A stretch of DNA of 64,000 nt from Cupriavidus sp. MP-37 (GTDB lineage Bacteria > Pseudomonadota > Gammaproteobacteria > Burkholderiales > Burkholderiaceae): positions 2,813,001-2,877,000 of the forward strand of contig NZ_CP085344.1 of assembly GCF_020618415.1 (NCBI RefSeq). Reading direction: 5' to 3'. A program made the position numbers and the translations under genes. The notes below the pieces were generated by a model. It was not told where the DNA came from, did not search any database, and saw nothing but the letters and a program-made list of their open reading frames with translations. The first letter of the stretch is position 1; each line of letters opens with the position of its first letter. This document shows, in pieces, positions 1-11,219 of this stretch.

Positions 1-368
1 ACGATGCGATCGCAGCCGCGCACCACCGAATACGAATAGTGGTAGTAGCCGCCGCCGTTGGCGCACGAGCCCATCGAGATCACCCAGCGCGGTTCCGCCA
101 TCTGGTCGTAGACCTTGCGCAGCGCGGGGGCCATCTTGTTGCACAGCGTGCCGGCCACGATCATCACGTCGGACTGGCGCGGCGACGGACGGAAGATCAC
201 GCCGAAGCGGTCCATGTCGTAGCGCGCGGCGCCGGCATGCATCATTTCCACGGCACAGCAGGCCAGGCCGAAGGTCATCGGCCACAGCGACCCGGTGCGG
301 GTCCAGTTGATCAGCTTGTCAGCGGTAGTCGTGACAAAGCCTTCGTTGAGAACGCCTTCGATTGCCAT
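1..368 (-). CDS. nuoB: NADH-quinone oxidoreductase subunit B, 3' part cut off by window edge
   Basis: NuoB is the peripheral-arm subunit of respiratory complex I that carries the N2 [4Fe-4S] cluster, the last iron-sulphur centre before quinone. The visible N-terminal 122 residues start [19 protein letters not shown] and include the paired cysteines of [11 protein letters not shown], the GTLCNKMAP cysteine and the [10 protein letters not shown] segment, all cluster-ligand regions of the family. Only six bases separate it from the nuoA stop, so the two are co-transcribed as the start of the nuo operon, which continues beyond the left edge. The rest of the protein (about 160 residues in total in the family) is not seen. 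Confidence 0.95.
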   Translation of the reverse strand, partial: MAIEGVLNEGFVTTTADKLINWTRTGSLWPMTFGLACCAVEMMHAGAARYDMDRFGVIFRPSPRQSDVMIVAGTLCNKMAPALRKVYDQMAEPRWVISMGSCANGGGYYHYSYSVVRGCDRI

Positions 369-374
369 TTCACA

Positions 375-734
375 TCACTCCCAATCGAGCGCGCCCTTTT
401 TCCAGATGTAGACGAAGCCCACGATGAATTCCAGCAGAAACACGCCCATGGCGATGAAACCCGGCCAGCCGATATCCTTCAGGGCAACGCCCCACGGAAA
501 CAGGAAGGCGGTTTCGAGATCGAACAGGATAAACAGGATGGCGATGAGGTAGTAGCGCACGTCGAACTTCATGCGCGCGTCCTCGAACGCTTCGAAGCCG
601 CACTCGTAGGGAGACAGCTTCGCCGGATCGGGCTTGTTCGGACCGAGGATCCGACCGATCGACATCAGTGCCACGCCAAGCACGACACCGAAGATGATGA
701 AGATGAGAACGGGGAAGTAGGCTTCGAGATTCAA
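375..734 (-). CDS. nuoA: NADH-quinone oxidoreductase subunit A
   Basis: A membrane subunit of complex I, 119 residues, the normal length for NuoA. Three hydrophobic helices are visible: residues about 6-28 ([20 protein letters not shown]), about 60-80 ([20 protein letters not shown]) and about 88-112. The conserved SPYECGFE loop with its cysteine and the FDLE acidic motif in helix 2 are both present. It is the first gene of the nuo operon and precedes nuoB by six bases. tRNA-Leu lies about 165 bp upstream on the same strand, the usual arrangement in Burkholderiales. Confidence 0.96.
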   Translation of the reverse strand: MNLEAYFPVLIFIIFGVVLGVALMSIGRILGPNKPDPAKLSPYECGFEAFEDARMKFDVRYYLIAILFILFDLETAFLFPWGVALKDIGWPGFIAMGVFLLEFIVGFVYIWKKGALDWE

Positions 735-900
735 GGTACGGCCAGCCTTATCTGGAATGTTGTCAACAGCACCAGCTGAAGCGGCGTCCTGTTGCCCACC
801 CCAGGCGCTAAGCCACGAGAATCATGGCGCGCCGCCTTGCGGACTGCCGGAGCCCCATGCGCGGGTGCATTGCCCGGCCAGGGACTCCGATCAAGTTGTT

Positions 901-985
901 TGGTGCCGACGGCGAGACTCGAACTCGCACAGCTTTCGCCACTACCCCCTCAAGATAGCGTGTCTACCAATTTCACCACGTCGGC
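901..985 (-). tRNA. tRNA-Leu (anticodon GAG)
   Basis: On the minus strand an 85-nt cloverleaf begins GCCGACGTGGTGAAATTGG and ends GTCGGCACCA with an encoded CCA. The 7-bp acceptor stem pairs GCCGACG with CGTCGGC. The anticodon arm reads CTATCTTGAGGGGGTAG, giving GAG. The long variable arm (TGGCGAAAGCTG region) and the TTCGAGTC T-loop mark it as a class II leucine tRNA. It sits between secG and nuoA, and probably belongs to the same transcript family as secG. Confidence 0.95.
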
Positions 986-1172
986 TGGGGGAGAAACAAT
1001 ATTGCCTGGCGCCGGGTTTTCAGGCCCTTCAGGTCCGTTACAAAGGCTTTCGTCTTTGCGCGGAACCCCTCGCTGGGGAATCGTTTCAAGCCTTGCATTC
1101 TAACCCAAATTTCTTGCTTTGTTCAACGCACAACTGCAAAAAAACTCAGGAATCCGCCGCAAGGCAATCGGA

Positions 1173-1547
1173 TTATTTCGGTACGGCGGGGGCTGCGGGC
1201 GCCGATGCGTCCGCGGCGGCAGCCGGTGCTGCGGCCGGCGCCGAGGCACCGGCCACGGCGGGCGCCGATGCCGGCGCCGCGCCCATCACGCCCAGCGAGG
1301 CAGCGGGCTTGTAGTTGCCCAGCAGCGTCAGCGCCAGCGTGCAGACAAAGAACAGCGTGGCCAGCACGGCGGTGGTGCGCGACAGGAAGTTTGCCGAGCC
1401 GGTCGCGCCGAACAGGCTGCCCGACGCGCCCGAGCCGAAGGCCGCGCCCACGTCGGCGCCCTTGCCATGCTGGATCAGCACCAGGCCAATCACGCCCAGC
1501 GCCGACAACACCTGCAGCACCACCAACAAAGTCTTGAAGATTGCCAT
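1173..1547 (-). CDS. secG: Preprotein translocase subunit SecG
   Basis: A small integral membrane component of the SecYEG channel that assists the SecA-driven insertion cycle. The 124-residue protein shows two transmembrane helices (about residues 3-22 and 53-73), the family motif VLIQHGKGADVGAAFG after helix 1, and the GSLFGATGSANFLSRTTA stretch before helix 2. After about residue 80 there is a long Ala/Pro-rich tail that is low complexity and variable among beta-proteobacteria. It lies 63 bp downstream of tpiA in the same direction. Confidence 0.95.
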   Translation of the reverse strand: MAIFKTLLVVLQVLSALGVIGLVLIQHGKGADVGAAFGSGASGSLFGATGSANFLSRTTAVLATLFFVCTLALTLLGNYKPAASLGVMGAAPASAPAVAGASAPAAAPAAAADASAPAAPAVPK

Positions 1548-1610
1548 TTGATTTAAATAAGCCTTACTGGCTGGTTACTTGCCTGATCGCTCGATCGGAA
1601 CGGCCGGCAT

Positions 1611-2354
1611 TCAGGCGTTGCCGATCGCGAGAAAATCTTCCGACTTCAGCGAGGCGCCGCCGATCAGGCCCCCGTCGATATCGGTCATCGAAAACAGTTC
1701 GGCCGCATTGTCGGGCTTGACGCTGCCGCCGTACAAGATCGCCATGCGCTCGGCCACGCCCGCATCGCGCGCCGCCACCTGGCCGCGCAGGAAGGCATGC
1801 ACGGCCTGCGCCTGCGCGCTGGTGGCGGTCTTGCCGGTACCGATGGCCCACACCGGCTCATACGCCAGCACCACGCGGCCCAGTTGCTCGACGGTCAGCG
1901 CCTCGAGCACGGCCTGCAGCTGCCTGCCGACCACGGCCTCGGTCTCGCCCGCCTCGCGCTGGGCCAGAGTCTCGCCCACGCAAACCACCGGCACGATACC
2001 GAACTCGAGCGCGCGCAGCGCCTTGGCCGCGACGGCCTGGTCGGTCTCGCCATGGTAGGTGCGGCGCTCGGAGTGGCCGACCAGCACATAGCTGCAGCCG
2101 AACTCGCCCAGCATCGACGCCGCCACTTCGCCGGTGAAGGCGCCGCGCGCTTCCGCCGAGACGTCTTGTGCACCCCAGGCCACTTTGGAGCCATTCAGCA
2201 GCGCCTGGCATTGTGCAAGATAGGGGAACGGCGCGCAGACCGCCAGCGTCGCGCCGGTCACACCGGCGCCAGCCTGGATGCCTTCCAGCAGAGCCGCGTT
2301 GGCAGCCAGGCTGCCGTGCATCTTCCAATTGCCGATGACGAGCTTTTGTCTCAC
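1611..2354 (-). CDS. tpiA: Triosephosphate isomerase
   Basis: Interconverts dihydroxyacetone phosphate and glyceraldehyde 3-phosphate in glycolysis and gluconeogenesis (cytoplasmic TIM barrel). Signatures are the catalytic lysine in IGNWKMHG near the N-terminus, the catalytic histidine in VLVGHSERR, the catalytic glutamate in [13 protein letters not shown] and the phosphate-binding [11 protein letters not shown] chose the GTG start at 2354, which gives [12 protein letters not shown] and 247 residues, because a GGAGG-type ribosome site lies just upstream and the family starts there. An ATG further upstream would add 17 unconserved residues. It is followed by secG, and the quinone oxidoreductase gene lies 69 bp upstream. 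Confidence 0.95.
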   Translation of the reverse strand: MRQKLVIGNWKMHGSLAANAALLEGIQAGAGVTGATLAVCAPFPYLAQCQALLNGSKVAWGAQDVSAEARGAFTGEVAASMLGEFGCSYVLVGHSERRTYHGETDQAVAAKALRALEFGIVPVVCVGETLAQREAGETEAVVGRQLQAVLEALTVEQLGRVVLAYEPVWAIGTGKTATSAQAQAVHAFLRGQVAARDAGVAERMAILYGGSVKPDNAAELFSMTDIDGGLIGGASLKSEDFLAIGNA

Positions 2355-2423
2355 GAGGTGCCCCTCCCAAATCAAACCCGCTATTGTAGCGTGTGGCAGG
2401 GGCAAGGCGCTACGCCCGCCGGC

Positions 2424-3428
2424 TTACCAGGTCAGCACGATCTTGCCGATATGCTCGCTCGACTCCATCAGCCGGTGCGCTTCGGCCGCCTGCGCGGCCG
2501 GGAACACCTGGTGGATCACCGGCTTGATCTTGCCGGCCGCCAGCAGCGGCCACACCTGCTCGTGCAGCGCCGCGGCGATCTTGCCCTTGAACGATGCCGG
2601 GCGCGGACGCAGCGTCGAGCCGGTCACGGTGATGCGCCGGCGCAGGATGTCGCCCAGAGGAATCTCGGCCTTGGCGCCGCCCAGCAGCGCGATGATAACG
2701 ATACGGCCATCGTCGGCGACGCACTTGAGCTCGCGCGCCAGGTACGGGCCGGCGACCATGTCGAGAATCACGTCGACACCCTTGCCGCCGGTCAGCGCAG
2801 CGACTTCGGCGACGAAGTCCTGGGTCTTGTAGTTGATGGCGCGGTCGGCGCCGAGGTCTTCGCAGGCCTTGCACTTTTCGTCGGTACCGGCGGTGACGAA
2901 TACCTTGAAGCCCAGCGCCTTGGCGATCTGGATCGCGGTGGTGCCGATGCCGCTCGAGCCGCCCTGGATCAGCAGGGTTTCATCCTTGCCGCGCGGACCC
3001 TGGCCCAGGTAGCCGCGATCGAACACATTGCTCCACACGGTGAAGAACGTCTCCGGCAGCGCCGCGGCCTCGATATCGCTCAGCCCTTGCGGCGCGGGCA
3101 GGACCTGCGCCAGCGGCGCGGTGCACAGCTGCGCGTAGCCGCCGCCCTGCACCAGCGCGCAGACGCGGTCGCCCACCTTGAGGCCGAAGCGGTTGTCGGC
3201 ATGCTGGAGGTCACCACCCACTACCACGCCCGCCACCTCCAGGCCGGGCAGGTCCGATGCGCCCGGCGGCACCGGGTAGTTGCCGGTGCGCTGGAACACG
3301 TCGGGACGGTTGACGCCGGCGGCAGCCACGCGGATCAGGACTTCGCCCGCGCCCGGCACCGGGTCGGGACGCTCGGTCAGCTGGAGGACTTCGGGGGCGC
3401 CGTATTCGCGGATCTCGATGGCTTGCAT
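2424..3428 (-). CDS. NAD(P)H quinone oxidoreductase, PIG3/zinc-independent MDR family
   Basis: A 334-residue medium-chain dehydrogenase/reductase without the zinc ligands of alcohol dehydrogenases. The N-terminal GroES-like domain has GVNRPDVFQRTGNYP and the DLPGLEVAGVV motif. The Rossmann domain has LIQGGSSGIGTTAIQIAKALG, the NADPH-binding loop. This matches the quinone oxidoreductase/PIG3 subfamily, soluble enzymes that reduce quinones or enones with NADPH. The physiological substrate cannot be read from sequence. It lies between pnp and tpiA on the same strand, and a terminator hairpin upstream separates it from pnp. Confidence 0.88.
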   Translation of the reverse strand: MQAIEIREYGAPEVLQLTERPDPVPGAGEVLIRVAAAGVNRPDVFQRTGNYPVPPGASDLPGLEVAGVVVGGDLQHADNRFGLKVGDRVCALVQGGGYAQLCTAPLAQVLPAPQGLSDIEAAALPETFFTVWSNVFDRGYLGQGPRGKDETLLIQGGSSGIGTTAIQIAKALGFKVFVTAGTDEKCKACEDLGADRAINYKTQDFVAEVAALTGGKGVDVILDMVAGPYLARELKCVADDGRIVIIALLGGAKAEIPLGDILRRRITVTGSTLRPRPASFKGKIAAALHEQVWPLLAAGKIKPVIHQVFPAAQAAEAHRLMESSEHIGKIVLTW

Positions 3429-3502
3429 GCTTGCTGCTCCTTGTCTTCTGTCGGGTCGGTGTGAGCTTGCGCTCGATTGGGTTGCCCGGCAGTGTAAACA
3501 AA

Positions 3503-3531
3503 AAAACGGCTGGACATGGTCCAGCCGTTTT
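3503..3531 (-). terminator. Rho-independent terminator after pnp
   Basis: A 13-bp perfect stem (AAAACGGCTGGAC pairing with GTCCAGCCGTTTT around a 3-nt loop), followed on the minus strand by a T run (complement of the A tract at 3499-3506). It lies 52 bases past the pnp stop and would separate pnp from the quinone oxidoreductase gene. Confidence 0.85.
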
Positions 3532-3582
3532 GTGGTGGCGCCCCCATCCGGAGGCGCCGGCAGGCAAGACTGCCCGCAGGTG

Positions 3583-5754
<2,172 letters not shown>

Positions 5755-6106
5755 GTGCATTCCTTGACTTGCGTGCTGGCCGCGCGATCTACGCAATGAC
5801 ACGCGCGCGGCCGGCGACGCCTGCGTTCTCAGCCGCAGGCAAACTGCCGGGTTGCCGGTCGCGGTCGCAGGGAAGTGCTATGCCATTCCAGCGCGGCACC
5901 GGCGTGGCGATGCCGTGCTGGAATGACACAAAGCCCTGTTTCCTTGCCCGATCCGGGTGTGGGATAAAAAGAACAACTTACTCCGTTGCGCGGCTTGCCG
6001 CAACGGCGCCCGCGCCATGGACATGGCCGGGCGGTGTGAAGCGAAAATCACTCCATTCACAGCCTGCAATGCCGGCGACGCGGATTCGCCCCGCCAGAAA
6101 TGCAAA

Positions 6107-6136
6107 ATGCCTGCCCAGCAATGCTGAAGCAGGCAT
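6107..6136 (-). terminator. Terminator hairpin in the rpsO-pnp spacer
   Basis: Stem ATGCCTGC/GCAGGCAT continues as an inner CAGC/GCTG stem, with TTTT following on the minus strand. It lies 57 bases past rpsO. The spacer 5755-6193 holds no other gene; it would carry this terminator and the pnp promoter or processing region. Confidence 0.65.
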
Positions 6137-6193
6137 CGAGGCCTCACGCGAAACCGTGCAAACCCTGGAATCGCGCTGCCATCGGACGCAACC

Positions 6194-6463
6194 TTACTTG
6201 CGCAGACCCAGCTTTTCGATCAGGGCGCGGTAACGGTCGGCATCGTTCGACTTGAGGTAGTCCAGCAGGCGGCGACGGCGGCTCACCATGCGCAGCAGGC
6301 CGCGGCGGCTGTGGTGGTCCTTCATGTTGGCCTTGAAGTGCGGGGTCAGTTCGTTGATGCGGGTGGTCAGCAGGGCCACTTGCACTTCGGGGCTGCCGGT
6401 GTCGTTGGCGCCACGGGCGAACTGCTTGATGACTTCGGACTTGTTGATATCGGCGACTGCCAT
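6194..6463 (-). CDS. rpsO: 30S ribosomal protein S15
   Basis: An 89-residue S15, the exact family length, which binds the central domain of 16S rRNA early in 30S assembly. The family signature [40 protein letters not shown] is visible across residues about 30-70 (described here in parts: [35 protein letters not shown]). An AAAGGA-type ribosome site precedes the ATG. It is upstream of pnp, as in most proteobacteria. Confidence 0.97.
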   Translation of the reverse strand: MAVADINKSEVIKQFARGANDTGSPEVQVALLTTRINELTPHFKANMKDHHSRRGLLRMVSRRRRLLDYLKSNDADRYRALIEKLGLRK

Positions 6464-6627
6464 GATGATTTCCTTTCACTTGCGAACGCCACAGCGCGGG
6501 ATGCGCCGCATGCGTCGTGCCATCTAATGACTGGCTGCTTGCCGCCACCGGACCAGGGGCCAGGTAACGACAGCCGCGGATTATAGCTGAAAAGCCGGCG
6601 CAGGAGTACCCGGCGCCCCGCCGCTGC

Positions 6628-7884
6628 TCACGGACGTTCCATCCGGCAGGTGGTCGGCAGCGTGGTCTGCGCCGCCTTGAGCTTGCGCACGGTACGGAAG
6701 CCGTAGCCGGAGCCTTCGTTGTCGAAGCGCACGGCGCCGCCCCGGTGCTCCATCACCGACACGTACAGCGGCTGCAGCACCTGGTGGTCGTCGGCCCGCA
6801 CCGTGGCTTCGTGGAAGTCGTTGACGTAGCGCATGTGCTCCAGCGCGCGCGCCACCTTCACCGCATCGGTGGAGCCGGCCTGCGTGATCGCGCGCGCCAG
6901 CATCTCGACCATCATCTGCATGCGCAGGTGGACGTAGTCGTCCTTGGGCTCCGGATAGCGCGCGCGGAATTCCTGGTAGAACGCATCGGACGCCGCCCCG
7001 CCCACGTTGGGATGCCACTCGGCCACCGCCAGCACGCGCCCCACGCCGGCATCGCCCATCGCCGCCGGCGCGCCCAGGCCATTGCCGTAGAAGGTGTAGA
7101 ACTTGGCCCGCAGCCCGCCCTCGCGCGCGGCCTTGACCATCAGCGTCAGGTCGTTGCCCCAGTTGCCGGTGATGACCGCGTCCGCGCCGCTGGCCTTGAT
7201 CTTGGCGATATAGGGCGCGAAGTCCTTGATCTTGCCGATCGGATGGAATTCGTCGCCGACGATCTGGATATCGGGCCGGCGCGCCGCCAGCATCTCGCGC
7301 GCCGAGCGTGCCACCTGATGGCCGAAGCTGTAGTCCTGGTCGATCAGGTAGACGCGGCGCACGGACTGGTCCTGGCGGATCACCTCGGTCAGCGCCTGCA
7401 TGCGCATGTCGGCGCTGGCATCGAAGCGGAAATGCCAGAAGCTGCAGTTCTCGTTGGTCAGGCTGGGATCGACCGCGGAATAGTTCAGGAACAGCACGCG
7501 CGCGTCCGGCTGGCGCGCGTTATGGCGGTTGATCGCCGACACCAGCGCCCCCGCCACCGCCGAGCTGTTGCCCTGCAGGACAAAGGGGATGCGCTTGTCG
7601 GTCAGCGCGCGCAGCTGGATCAGGCTTTCGTCGACATTGCCCTTGCTGTCGAAGGTGACCAGTTCGAGCGGGCGCGCACCTTCCGCGGTCTTGACGCCGC
7701 CGCGCGCATTGATGCGCTCGATCGCCAGGCGCAGGTTGCGCGCCACCGCTTCGCCGGCATTGGCGAACGGGCCGGACAGGCCGTCGATCATGCCCAGCCG
7801 GATCGGCTCCTGCGCCGATGCGCCCGCCGCTGCCGCCAGCAACAACCCGCCCAGCCATCCCCGCCACCGCGCCGCAACCGTCAT
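6628..7884 (-). CDS. Branched-chain amino acid-type ABC transporter substrate-binding protein
   Basis: A 418-residue periplasmic protein of the LivK/Peripla_BP_6 family. A signal peptide is visible (WLGGLLLAAAAGASA, cleavage before QEPIRLG). The mature domain opens with IRLGMIDGLSGPFANAGEAV, the usual ligand-cleft segment, and continues with the two-lobed pattern (GADAVITGNWGNDLTLMVKAAR in the second lobe). No permease or ATPase genes adjoin it, so it is an orphan binding protein here. The ligand cannot be assigned, as this family also binds aromatic acids, amides and urea. GGAGAG precedes the ATG. Confidence 0.85.
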   Translation of the reverse strand: MTVAARWRGWLGGLLLAAAAGASAQEPIRLGMIDGLSGPFANAGEAVARNLRLAIERINARGGVKTAEGARPLELVTFDSKGNVDESLIQLRALTDKRIPFVLQGNSSAVAGALVSAINRHNARQPDARVLFLNYSAVDPSLTNENCSFWHFRFDASADMRMQALTEVIRQDQSVRRVYLIDQDYSFGHQVARSAREMLAARRPDIQIVGDEFHPIGKIKDFAPYIAKIKASGADAVITGNWGNDLTLMVKAAREGGLRAKFYTFYGNGLGAPAAMGDAGVGRVLAVAEWHPNVGGAASDAFYQEFRARYPEPKDDYVHLRMQMMVEMLARAITQAGSTDAVKVARALEHMRYVNDFHEATVRADDHQVLQPLYVSVMEHRGGAVRFDNEGSGYGFRTVRKLKAAQTTLPTTCRMERP

Positions 7885-8087
7885 TCGTCTCTCCTGGAAA
7901 GCGCTGGATGGTACGGCAGCGCCCGGTTACGGGCAAATATCGGCCCGCTCCAGCCCTTCGCCGCGGATTTCACGGAGAACCCGTCCGGTTATCGGCAGAT
8001 CCGCACAAAAGCAGCGTCTGGCGCACACCTCGCCTGCCGCACTACACTTGCGGTATCTGCACTCCATACATCGATCGAGGTCTTGCC

Positions 8088-8618
8088 ATGAATTCCGACA
8101 TCGCCAAGGGCGCACGCCGTCTCGTGCTGGCGCTGAGCGTCGCCATGCTGTCCGCCTGCGCCACGCTGATGCCGGAGCAGGAAGGGAGCCGGCTGGTGGG
8201 CCAGCCGCAGGCCGCGGTGCAGGCCATGTTCGGGCCGCCCACCGATGTGTTCCCGCTGCGCGACGGCACCACGCGCTGGATCTACTCGAAGCAGCCGATG
8301 GGCCAGTATGCCTATGGCGCCGACTTCGACCGCAACGGCAACCTGACCGCGTTCCGCAACATGCTGTCGACGCCGGAGCTGTACAAGGCGCAGGTCAACA
8401 CCTGGACCAAGCGCGACGTGGCCGAGCACTTCGGCATGACGCGGCTGCCGGTCAGCTACTACCCGCGCATGCGCAACGAGGTCTGGTCCTACCGCTTCCG
8501 CCACGAAGACGTATGGCCGTCGCTGTTCCACTTCTATTTCGACGATGCTGGCGTGCTGCGCCGGACCCAGATCACGCCCGACCCGCTCTACGACCCCGAC
8601 GAGCGCCGCCTGTTCTGA
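8088..8618 (+). CDS. Putative outer-membrane lipoprotein, function unknown
   Basis: A 176-residue protein with an N-terminal signal ending in the lipobox LSAC (MLSACATLMPEQEG), so it is predicted to be lipid-modified and exported. The mature part has the pattern GQPQAAVQAMFGPPTDVFPLRDGTTRWIYSKQPMG, which resembles the small SmpA/BamE-like fold in which a short lipoprotein recognises partner outer-membrane proteins. That similarity is by eye only. It is divergent from the binding-protein gene and convergent with leuA. The ATG at 8088 was chosen because the signal peptide begins there; upstream in-frame codons add no signal-like sequence. Confidence 0.75.
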   Translation: MNSDIAKGARRLVLALSVAMLSACATLMPEQEGSRLVGQPQAAVQAMFGPPTDVFPLRDGTTRWIYSKQPMGQYAYGADFDRNGNLTAFRNMLSTPELYKAQVNTWTKRDVAEHFGMTRLPVSYYPRMRNEVWSYRFRHEDVWPSLFHFYFDDAGVLRRTQITPDPLYDPDERRLF

Positions 8619-8643
8619 CTCGGGACTGTCCATCCATGAAAAA

Positions 8644-8674
8644 GCCCGCCATCCCCGGGTCGGGAATGGCGGGC
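8644..8674 (-). terminator. Terminator after leuA
   Basis: A long hairpin with outer stem GCCCGCCAT/ATGGCGGGC and inner CCCG/CGGG, followed on the minus strand by TTTTT (8639-8643). It lies between the convergent leuA and lipoprotein genes and would end leuA transcription. Confidence 0.8.
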
Positions 8675-8729
8675 CTGGTCCGTACGTTCGGGCCGGGTAG
8701 GCCTTCCGCCGTCTGCGCAGGAATCCGGA

Positions 8730-10271
8730 TCAGATCTGCGGGTTGATCTTCTGCACGGCCTTGTCGTGCAGCTTGTTCAGCGCGGCCAGGTAGGCCTTGG
8801 CCGAGGCCGCGACGATATCCGGGTCGGTGCCCACGCCGTTGACGATGCGGCCGGCCTTGGACAGGCGCACCGTGACTTCGCCCTGCGCCTCGGTGCCGCC
8901 GGTGATGGCGTTCACTGAATACAGCACCATCTCGGCGCCGCTGGCCACGCGCGACTCGATCGCATGCAGGGTGGCGTCGACCGGGCCGTTGCCCTCGCCT
9001 TCGCCGCTCTGCTCCTGGCCGTCCATGCTGAACACCACGCGCGCGTGCGGACGCTCGCCGGTTTCCGAGCGCTGCGACAGCGAGATGAAGCGGAAGTGTT
9101 CGTTGGCGTCGTGCTGCGCCTCGTTCGAAACGATGGCGACGATGTCTTCGTCGAAGATCTCGGCCTTCTGGTCGGCCAGTTCCTTGAAGCGCGTGAAGGC
9201 GGCGTTGACCTCGCTCTCGCTGTCGAGTTCGATGCCCAGTTCCTGCAGGCGCTGCTTGAACGCGTTGCGGCCCGACAGCTTGCCCAGCACGATCTTGTTG
9301 GCGGTCCAGCCCACGTCTTCGGCGCGCATGATCTCGTAGGTGTCGCGCGCCTTGAGCACGCCATCCTGGTGGATGCCCGAGGCATGCGCGAAGGCGTTGG
9401 CGCCGACCACGGCCTTGTTCGGCTGCACCGCGAAGCCGGTGATCTGCGACACCAGCTTGGACGCCGGCACGATCTGCGTGGTGTCGATGCCGAGGTCCAG
9501 GTTGAAGTAGTCGCGGCGGGTCTTCACCGCCATCACCACTTCTTCGAGGCTGGTGTTGCCGGCACGTTCGCCCAGGCCGTTGATGGTGCATTCGATCTGG
9601 CGCGCGCCGGCCATCTTGACCGCGGCGAGCGAGTTGGCCACGGCCATGCCGAGGTCGTTATGGCAGTGCACCGACCAGACCGCCTTGTCCGAGTTGGGAA
9701 TGCGCTCGCGCACCGAGCGGATCAGCTCGGCATAGCCTTCCGGCACGGCGTAGCCGACGGTATCGGGCAGGTTGATGGTGGTCGCGCCCTCGGCGATCAC
9801 GCCTTCGAGCACGCGGCACAGGAAGTCCATGTCCGAGCGGCTGCCGTCTTCCGGCGAGAACTCGATATCGTCGGTGAACTGGCGCGCAAAGCGCACCGCC
9901 AGGCGCGCCTGCTGGTAGACCTCGTCCGGCGTCATGCGCAGTTTCTTCTCCATGTGCAGCGCGGAGGTGGCGATGAAGGTGTGGATGCGGAACGAGTTGG
10001 CGGGCTTGAGTGCCTCGGCGGCGCGGGCAATGTCCTTGTCGTTGGCGCGGGCCAGCGAGCAGATGGTGGAGTCCTTGACCACCTGCGCGATCGAGCGGAT
10101 CGCTTCGAAGTCGCCATTGGAGCTCGCGGCGAAACCGGCCTCGATCACATCGACCTTCAGGCGTTCCAGCTGGCGCGCGATGCGGATCTTTTCCTCGCGG
10201 GTCATGGAGGCGCCGGGCGACTGCTCGCCGTCACGCAAGGTGGTGTCGAAAATGATGAGTTTGTCAGACAT
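8730..10271 (-). CDS. leuA: 2-isopropylmalate synthase
   Basis: The first committed enzyme of leucine synthesis: acetyl-CoA plus 2-oxoisovalerate gives 2-isopropylmalate. The 513-residue protein starts [20 protein letters not shown], the DmpG/HMGL-type TIM barrel signature that binds the metal and oxoacid. It also has the metal-ligand motif [28 protein letters not shown] and [12 protein letters not shown]. The last 120 or so residues form the LeuA dimer domain for leucine feedback inhibition ([32 protein letters not shown]). The start at 10271 is the conserved family start. An attenuator-like leader lies upstream, so expression probably responds to leucyl-tRNA supply. Confidence 0.97.
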   Translation of the reverse strand: MSDKLIIFDTTLRDGEQSPGASMTREEKIRIARQLERLKVDVIEAGFAASSNGDFEAIRSIAQVVKDSTICSLARANDKDIARAAEALKPANSFRIHTFIATSALHMEKKLRMTPDEVYQQARLAVRFARQFTDDIEFSPEDGSRSDMDFLCRVLEGVIAEGATTINLPDTVGYAVPEGYAELIRSVRERIPNSDKAVWSVHCHNDLGMAVANSLAAVKMAGARQIECTINGLGERAGNTSLEEVVMAVKTRRDYFNLDLGIDTTQIVPASKLVSQITGFAVQPNKAVVGANAFAHASGIHQDGVLKARDTYEIMRAEDVGWTANKIVLGKLSGRNAFKQRLQELGIELDSESEVNAAFTRFKELADQKAEIFDEDIVAIVSNEAQHDANEHFRFISLSQRSETGERPHARVVFSMDGQEQSGEGEGNGPVDATLHAIESRVASGAEMVLYSVNAITGGTEAQGEVTVRLSKAGRIVNGVGTDPDIVAASAKAYLAALNKLHDKAVQKINPQI

Positions 10272-10367
10272 GGTGTGGAGCTCCTGATTGCTTATCGTGT
10301 GCTGTCCCCGGCATGCTGCGTCCGGGGCTTTACCGCCTGTTCCGCGCTCCACGGCTGTGGAATGCAA

Positions 10368-10402
10368 AACGCCCCGGCGTGCATGGAGCAGGCCGGGGCG
10401 TT
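10368..10402 (-). terminator. Attenuator terminator of leuA leader
   Basis: A hairpin with 11-bp stem AACGCCCCGGC/GCCGGGGCGTT and a 13-nt loop, followed on the minus strand by TTTT. It sits between the leader peptide stop (10445) and the leuA start (10271), about 100 bases before leuA, where an attenuator terminator is expected. Confidence 0.75.
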
Positions 10403-10444
10403 GGAATTTCCTTGCGGATTTCGCGCTAAGGGGTAAGTCCGTCC

Positions 10445-10525
10445 TTAGCGCGCGCGCGTCCCGACCTGATGGCCTAGTAGGCCACCTAGGGTGGTGCGGG
10501 CGATTAGGACTTGGCGCGAAATCAT
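10445..10525 (-). CDS. leuL: leuA leader peptide with four rare CTA leucine codons
   Basis: A 26-residue reading frame on the minus strand starting [15 protein letters not shown] and ending GTRAR. It has four leucines, at positions 7, 13, 16 and 17, and all four are encoded by CTA, a codon that is very rare in the surrounding high-GC genes; positions 16-17 form a CTA-CTA pair. A terminator hairpin with a T run follows before leuA. In enteric leu operons ribosome stalling at tandem leucine codons blocks the terminator and turns on the operon. The same logic is inferred here; no expression evidence is available. Confidence 0.75.
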   Translation of the reverse strand: MISRQVLIARTTLGGLLGHQVGTRAR

Positions 10526-10597
10526 GGCTGCGACTATAGCCGACTTGGCGCGCACGCGCAACACAGGGTTTTGCCGCACGCGCCGCGGGTCATTGCC

Positions 10598-11101
10598 TCA
10601 GCCCTTGGGCGGGATGCGCAGCTTCTGGCCCGGATAGATCTTGTCCGGGTGGCTCAGCATCGGCTTGTTGGCCTCGAAGATCTTGTTGTACTCGGCGCCG
10701 TTGCCGTAGGCGGCCTGCGCGATCGCCCACAGCGTGTCGCCCTTGACCACGGTGTGCCAGCCCGACTCCGCGGACTCGACGTTGACCGACATCTTGTCCT
10801 CGACCTTGTCGACGCCCTCGACATTGCCCGCGCACAGGATGATCTTCTCGCGCGTGGCCTGGTCGGGCGCGACGCCGAACACGGTGACCAGACCCTGCGA
10901 GCCGTCGACCTGCACCATCAGCCCGGTGGCATCCAGCCCCATCTTCTTGATATACGCCTCGATCGCGTCGCCCGCGGCGCGATTGGCGGCATCGACCTTC
11001 TCCGCCGATGCATCCGCCGCGGCCGCTGCCTGCGCCGCCTTGGCCTCGCCGGTGCCGAACAGCTTTTCTCCCGCTTCCTTGATGAAGTCGAACATGCCCA
11101 T
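10598..11101 (-). CDS. BON and LysM domain protein, Kbp/YgaU-like
   Basis: A 167-residue protein with an N-terminal Ala-rich helix (MGMFDFIKEAGEKLFGTGEA), a BON domain (about residues 45-105, VQVDGSQGLVTVFGVAPDQATREKI) and a C-terminal LysM repeat (HTVVKGDTLWAIAQAAYGNG to YPGQKLRIP). The closest characterised relative is E. coli Kbp (YgaU), a cytoplasmic potassium-binding protein. No signal peptide is visible, which agrees with a cytoplasmic role, although LysM domains also bind peptidoglycan. The start at 11101 has a strong AGGAGG site. It is inserted between pssA and leuA. Confidence 0.85.
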   Translation of the reverse strand: MGMFDFIKEAGEKLFGTGEAKAAQAAAAADASAEKVDAANRAAGDAIEAYIKKMGLDATGLMVQVDGSQGLVTVFGVAPDQATREKIILCAGNVEGVDKVEDKMSVNVESAESGWHTVVKGDTLWAIAQAAYGNGAEYNKIFEANKPMLSHPDKIYPGQKLRIPPKG

Positions 11102-11219
11102 GACATCCTCCTGACGGTGGGTGGAAAACACTGCAGAGTGCCACGTCCGCATGGACGCGGCATGAAAACAATGGTGAACGCCGCAATGCATGAAGGGCGC
11201 CTGAGCGCCCTTCTGCGGT

